A DNA stretch of 64,000 nt from positions 186,001-250,000 of the forward strand of contig CAWEWG010000013.1 of the NCBI GenBank assembly GCA_963812795.1, given 5' to 3'. A program made the translations under genes and the position numbers. The stretch is from Hyphomicrobium_A sp963812795 (GTDB taxonomy: Bacteria > Pseudomonadota > Alphaproteobacteria > Rhizobiales > Hyphomicrobiaceae). The notes beneath the pieces were generated by a model that did no database searches, had not been told where the DNA came from, and saw only the letters and a program-made list of their open reading frames with translations. Shown one piece after another: positions 60,613 through 64,000 of this stretch (within the stretch, counting starts at the first letter, position 1; each line of letters starts with the position of its first letter).

Positions 60613-60641
60613 GCTATAGCGGCACGACGGTCCGTTATAGC
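60613..60641. promoter_or_regulatory. Operator-like palindrome in the porin 2 promoter region
   Basis: GCTATAGCGG-N9-CCGTTATAGC, a 10-base inverted repeat with one mismatch, 45-75 bases upstream of the porin ATG. The arms contain TATAGC/TATAAC, which could overlap a -10 element. A dimeric repressor or activator site is the simplest reading; the protein is unknown. Confidence 0.55.
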
Positions 60642-60796
60642 GAATTGATATCATTCAACTTTTTAGCTATCCGGCCTCCTCGTCAATGAAGCTTTGTGAC
60701 AAATTATGACAGCGCTCGCACGCTGCTGCTGAGCAGACACACTTTTCCGTTGCAGCGGATGGAATGCGTCAGACGATGAACGAAGAACGCGGTGCA

Positions 60797-61366
60797 TCAG
60801 AACTCACCGAGCTCAAACGCATCACGCGCGGGGCGTGGCGCACGCTCCGCCGGCGCGGCGTGGCGCAGCGACCAGTAGATATCGAGACCGCGCGGCCAGG
60901 CGCCGTAACCCGCTTCGACATTGACGTGGCCGGCGGTGCCGAGACTGAGCAATTCCGACCCCCAGGCTTCCGCCCAAGCAGCGGCACGGTCGAACGACAT
61001 CCACCGATCGTTGGTGCTGGCGACCAATATCGACGGCACGTCGAGCGTGCGCTCGGCGATGACGTCTTGCAGGTCGAAGCGAGAGGGATCCGCGGGAGCG
61101 ACGAGCATGAGACCGGCGATGCGCTCGCCGTGGTCGAAGGCCGTCTGCACGCTGGCCAAGCAGCCGAAGCTGTGGGCGACGATCCATACGCGACCTGAAG
61201 CGCGGTTGAGCTCGCGGCGCAGCTTTGCCGACCACTGCGGCAGATTGGGCGTCGCCCAGTCGCTCTGCACTACACGGACGCAATTGGGGATTCTGCGCTC
61301 GAACCAGGACTGCCAGTGGTCAGGGCCGCTGCCGTGAAGACCGGGAACGATGAGCGTCGTGTCCAT
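60797..61366 (-). CDS. Alpha/beta hydrolase (RBBP9/YdeN family)
   Basis: A 189-residue small serine hydrolase. It opens with MDTTLIVPGLHGSGPDHWQS, the family hallmark. The nucleophile is in VWIVAHSFGCLAS (about residue 68), the acid in VASTNDRWM (about 125) and the His in GTAGHVNVEAGYGAWP (about 150). No export signal. The start at 61366 is chosen because the family begins at this Met; the longer upstream frame lacks homology. It stands alone between the sulfate-binding protein and porin 2. Substrate unknown. Confidence 0.88.
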   Translation of the reverse strand: MDTTLIVPGLHGSGPDHWQSWFERRIPNCVRVVQSDWATPNLPQWSAKLRRELNRASGRVWIVAHSFGCLASVQTAFDHGERIAGLMLVAPADPSRFDLQDVIAERTLDVPSILVASTNDRWMSFDRAAAWAEAWGSELLSLGTAGHVNVEAGYGAWPRGLDIYWSLRHAAPAERAPRPARDAFELGEF

Positions 61367-61489
61367 GGCGTGCCTCGTGGCATCCGGTTCGGAAGGCTCG
61401 TGCGCCGCCTTCCTGCGCATACCCCTTGGAGGGCCCCCCGCGCAGAAGCGGCGGCGCACGTGCTTGACGACCGGCTCGGGGAGAGGAGA

Positions 61490-61529
61490 CCTCGATCAGC
61501 CCGCGGCGTGGGTCCGTAGCTGATCGAGG
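61490..61529. terminator. Hairpin between sulfate-binding protein and hydrolase genes
   Basis: Perfect 11-base stem CCTCGATCAGC / GCTGATCGAGG with an 18-base loop. The T-run (TTTTT) is on the plus strand, whereas both adjacent genes are on the minus strand. It probably still ends the sulfate-binding-protein transcript, as it starts about 35 bases after its stop, but it is not a textbook terminator in that direction. Confidence 0.5.
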
Positions 61530-61562
61530 TTTTTACCGGTGTGTCGTCGTCTGTTCGTCCGG

Positions 61563-62598
61563 TCAGCTCTTTTTGCTGGTGCCGGGGACGTAGATCTGGT
61601 CGAAGATCCCGCCGTCCTCGAAGTGGGTCTTCTGCGCCTTGGCCCAGCCGCCGAATGACTTCATCGATGGTGAACAGCTTCACCGGCGAGAACTGGTCCT
61701 CGTACTTCTCGGCCACCTTCGCATCGCGCGGGCGATAGAAGTGCTTGCCGGCGATCTCCTGGCCTTCAGGCGAGTAGAGATACTCGAGGTAGGCTTCGGC
61801 GACCTTGCGCGTGCCCTTCTTGTCGACGTTCTTGTCGACGACCGTGACGGGCGGCTCGGCGAGGATGGAGATTGACGGAATGACGATCTCGAACTTGTCG
61901 GGTCCGAGCTCCTTGGTGGCGAGATGCGCCTCATTCTCCCAGGAGATCAGCACGTCGCCGATCTGACGCTCGGTGAACGTGGTGAGCGAGCCGCGTGCGC
62001 CGGTGTCGAGCACCTTGGTGTTCTTGTAGATCTTGCCGACGAGATCCTTCGCCGTCGCTTCGCTGCCGCCCGGCTGCTTAAGCGCATAGCCCCAAGCCGC
62101 AAGGTAGTTCCAGCGTGCGCCACCCGACGTTTTCGGGTTCGGCGTGACGACCTCGACGCCGTCCTTGGCCAGATCGTTCCAGTCCTTAATGCCCTTGGGG
62201 TTGCCCTTGCGGACAAGGAACACGATCGTCGAGGTGTAGGGAGACGAATTGTCCTTCAGGCGCTTCTGCCAATCGGCGGGGATGAGATTGCCCTTCTTGG
62301 CGAGCTGGTCAACGTCACCGGCGAGCGCCAGGGTAACGACGTCGGCGTCAAGGCCATCGATGACCGCGCGCGCCTGCTTGCCCGAGCCGCCGTGCGACTG
62401 CTGGATGGTGACGTCCTCGCCGGTCTTCTCTTTCCAGTGCTTGATGAACGCGGCATTGAACTCCTGGTAGAGCTCGCGCGTGGGATCGTAGGAAACGTTG
62501 AGCAGCGTCGTCTGGGCCAGCGCCACATGCGCGCCGCCGACGAGGCCAGCGGCAACGGCGAGGGCCAACGCCTGACGCCGGGTGAATTCGATCTTCAT
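61563..62598 (-). CDS. Sulfate ABC transporter substrate-binding protein (Sbp/CysP family)
   Basis: Periplasmic sulfate-binding protein of 344 residues. The signal peptide begins MKIEFTRRQALALAVAAGLV (ATG at 62598), and mature landmarks are LLNVSYDPTRELYQEFNAAF, QSHGGSGKQARAVIDGLDAD, NPKTSGGARWNYLAAWGYAL and FYRPRDAKVAEKY. A +1 shift near 61656 (Val GTC/GTA) truncates the C-terminus. Resolving it gives VFGGWAKAQKTHFEDGGIFD and a proper stop at 61563. It must supply the CysTWA importer encoded 3.5 kb away in a separate operon. Confidence 0.94.
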
Positions 62599-62785
62599 CG
62601 GTGCATCCTCTCTTACCGTGACCTCAACCAATGCGGTCCGGGGAAAAGAGAACTAGCGATGGGCGCGATTTAACCGAACTAAGAAGAAATTCTGAGCTTA
62701 TGCGGAATCCTGCAGTCGGTGTCCCTGTGCGTTCGCGGTGCCGATCTCAGGCAAACCGATCCTCAAAAGTGCGTGCGAAGCGGGC

Positions 62786-63259
62786 TCAATTGCTCACTGG
62801 CGCATAAAAGACGCTGTCGATCTCCACGATATCGTCGTCGAACAGACGCCGGACCTCGACCATCGTCCGCGGCGGATATGGCGGCTTGCCCCACAGTTCC
62901 GCCTGCGCCTTATCAACCATCGGCGCAAAACGATGCAGGTCGCTGACGTAGATCGTGAGCCGTACGCAATCTTGCAGGCTTGCCCCCTCCGATTGCGCGA
63001 TCAGCTTGATATTGAGGAAGGCTTGGCGGATGCGGGCCTCGGGGTCTTCCACCAACTTGTTGGTGGCGGGATCCACACCCTGCATGCCGGCGACGAAGAC
63101 GAAGTCGCCGGCCCTGACACCCAAACTCCAGGTGCCTTCCGCTTTGATGGCACCGGGCGGATCGAGCGTTTTCAGGCGGCTCGACGGCGACGACTGCGCC
63201 AGGCCGAGGCTCGTGGCCGCGACCAGCACCAGTACGCTCGGAAGCATTAGCCGTCGCAA
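62786..63259 (-). CDS. RidA/YjgF-family protein with a signal peptide
   Basis: A 157-residue member of the RidA/YjgF/YER057c fold. Residues 1-21 (LMLPSVLVLVAATSLGLAQ) look like an export signal, unusual for a family whose classical members are cytoplasmic imine deaminases. Family stretches are VFVAGMQGVDPATNKLVED, QAFLNIKLIAQSEGASLQDC and RLTIYVSDLHRF. The Arg that binds the substrate carboxylate may be that in PPRTMVEVRRLF. It is divergent from a multicopper oxidase, which is also exported. Confidence 0.85.
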   Translation of the reverse strand: MRRLMLPSVLVLVAATSLGLAQSSPSSRLKTLDPPGAIKAEGTWSLGVRAGDFVFVAGMQGVDPATNKLVEDPEARIRQAFLNIKLIAQSEGASLQDCVRLTIYVSDLHRFAPMVDKAQAELWGKPPYPPRTMVEVRRLFDDDIVEIDSVFYAPVSN

Positions 63260-63459
63260 TTTCGGATCCTCGGTTTCGAGAAAAGTACCTCCGATTCCTT
63301 AAAATCCGTGCGTATCCATCTGAAAACATTGTCCGAGCCGGGCCTGCAGCGCACGGTTGGGGACAACTAGGATTCGCTCATCGCGTGCCGATGCAGCCGA
63401 TCTGCCGACGTGCGAAAAGTCGCGACGTGCTTTCGAGGCATATCCCAGCGAGGACCAAG

Positions 63460-64000
63460 ATGGCGGGCGTGGTGCCAAGCACGGTGCGAAGAGTGCACGC
63501 GGTCGTCGCACGCAGCGTGGCCGTCATCCTTGCGCTCGCTACGGTCTGGCACGCGCCGCGCGTCGAAGCGCAGGACGCCATCGGTCAGGACGCAATCGCC
63601 CACTTCGATCCGGCAGTGCGGCCCGAGTACCGCGAGCCCGTTACGCTGGCGAGCAAGGACGGCGTCTTGGAGGTGACGCTCTCCGCGCATCAGGGGCACG
63701 CCCGCCTCGACACGGTGGCGGAGCCCGTCCAGAACATGCTCGTCTTCGGCTACACGGTGATCCGCGGCACGGCCTCCAACGGAGCAGATGACGGGAGACA
63801 ATTTGTATCCCGCGCCGACGCTGCAAGTGTTTCCGGGCGAGACGCTCATCGTGCATTTCGAGAACGCACTGACCGGGCTGACGATTCGCGACTTCTTCGA
63901 TCCGCGCTACATCGCGAAGGGTGAGGCGGTGCCGCTCTATCCCGAGCAGCTCAGCTCATCGCCGCTCAACCTGCATGTGCATGGGCTGCACGTGAGCCCC
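63460..64000 (+). CDS. Multicopper oxidase, N-terminal part (cut by window end)
   Basis: An exported cupredoxin-domain oxidase. The ATG at 63460 follows GAGGACCAAG and leads into a signal peptide (ARSVAVILALATVWHAPRVEA). After a +1 shift near 63785 (Gly GGA/GGG) the frame reads NLYPAPTLQVFPGETLIVHF and ends at LNLHVHGLHVSP, whose HVH is the first type 2/3 copper-ligand pair of the family. The remaining copper sites are outside the window, so laccase, CopA-like or nitrite-reductase-like identity cannot be decided. Confidence 0.82.

Overview
The window is GC-rich DNA from an alphaproteobacterium, most likely of the order Hyphomicrobiales. The evidence is two Porin_2-type porins with the N-terminal signature ADLGGDCC..DLEERIAELEAT, a NasS/NasT-controlled assimilatory nitrate operon, a kdpFABCDE potassium operon and dense ATGA/GTGA gene coupling. 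I assign no genus. Most genes are on the minus strand.

Layout. 1-5.4 kb: carbohydrate genes (an exported glucoamylase-like/GH144-type hydrolase cut by the window edge, a GH1 beta-glucosidase, a MalK/UgpC-type ABC ATPase), a gene remnant and a patatin. 5.5-12.1 kb: a porin remnant, a 1472-residue secreted protein built from a propeller-like part, DUF11-like domains and three kinds of Cys-rich tandem repeat, then an SDR and a small secreted protein. 12.2-26.4 kb: nitrate assimilation, read right to left as nasT-nasS, a leader RNA, nrtA-nrtB-nrtCD-nirB-nirD-nasA-cobA, and a porin only 34 bp behind cobA. 26.5-34.6 kb: kdp operon with two membrane micropeptides at its head. 34.8-35.4 kb: glycosyltransferase remnant and tRNA-Arg(CCU). 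36-54.2 kb: a type I secretion locus with a roughly 4,100-residue repeat/RTX surface protein (40.0-52.4 kb), a HlyC-type acyltransferase, the T1SS ATPase and adaptor, and a divergent PAS/EAL protein whose EAL active site is degenerate. 54.3-62.6 kb: sulfate uptake (XRE-cupin regulator, cysT-cysW-cysA-cysB, and a separate sulfate-binding protein), a second porin and an alpha/beta hydrolase. 62.8-64 kb: an exported RidA-like protein and the start of a multicopper oxidase.

How the genes work together. The nitrate operon imports nitrate (NrtABCD), reduces it to nitrite (NasA) and ammonium (NirBD) and makes the siroheme precursor (CobA). Its leader shows a sigma-54-type promoter, two stem-loops with hexaloops of the A1/G4 type bound by ANTAR proteins, and a long intrinsic terminator overlapping the second stem-loop, so NasT (held by NasS without nitrate) should control readthrough. 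The type I secretion locus looks like a biofilm/adhesion system with two uncommon additions, a lysine acyltransferase and a probably non-catalytic c-di-GMP receptor.

Caution. Many genes (GH144-like, GH1, ABC ATPase, kdpD, kdpC, kdpA, hlyC, the giant protein, cysT, porin 2, sulfate-binding protein, multicopper oxidase) carry +1 frameshifts. Nearly all fit one pattern: one extra base at a third codon position, as if two synonymous alleles were both written into the consensus. In the giant protein the extra bases sit where neighbouring repeat copies differ. I therefore treat these genes as intact and give full spans, not pieces.
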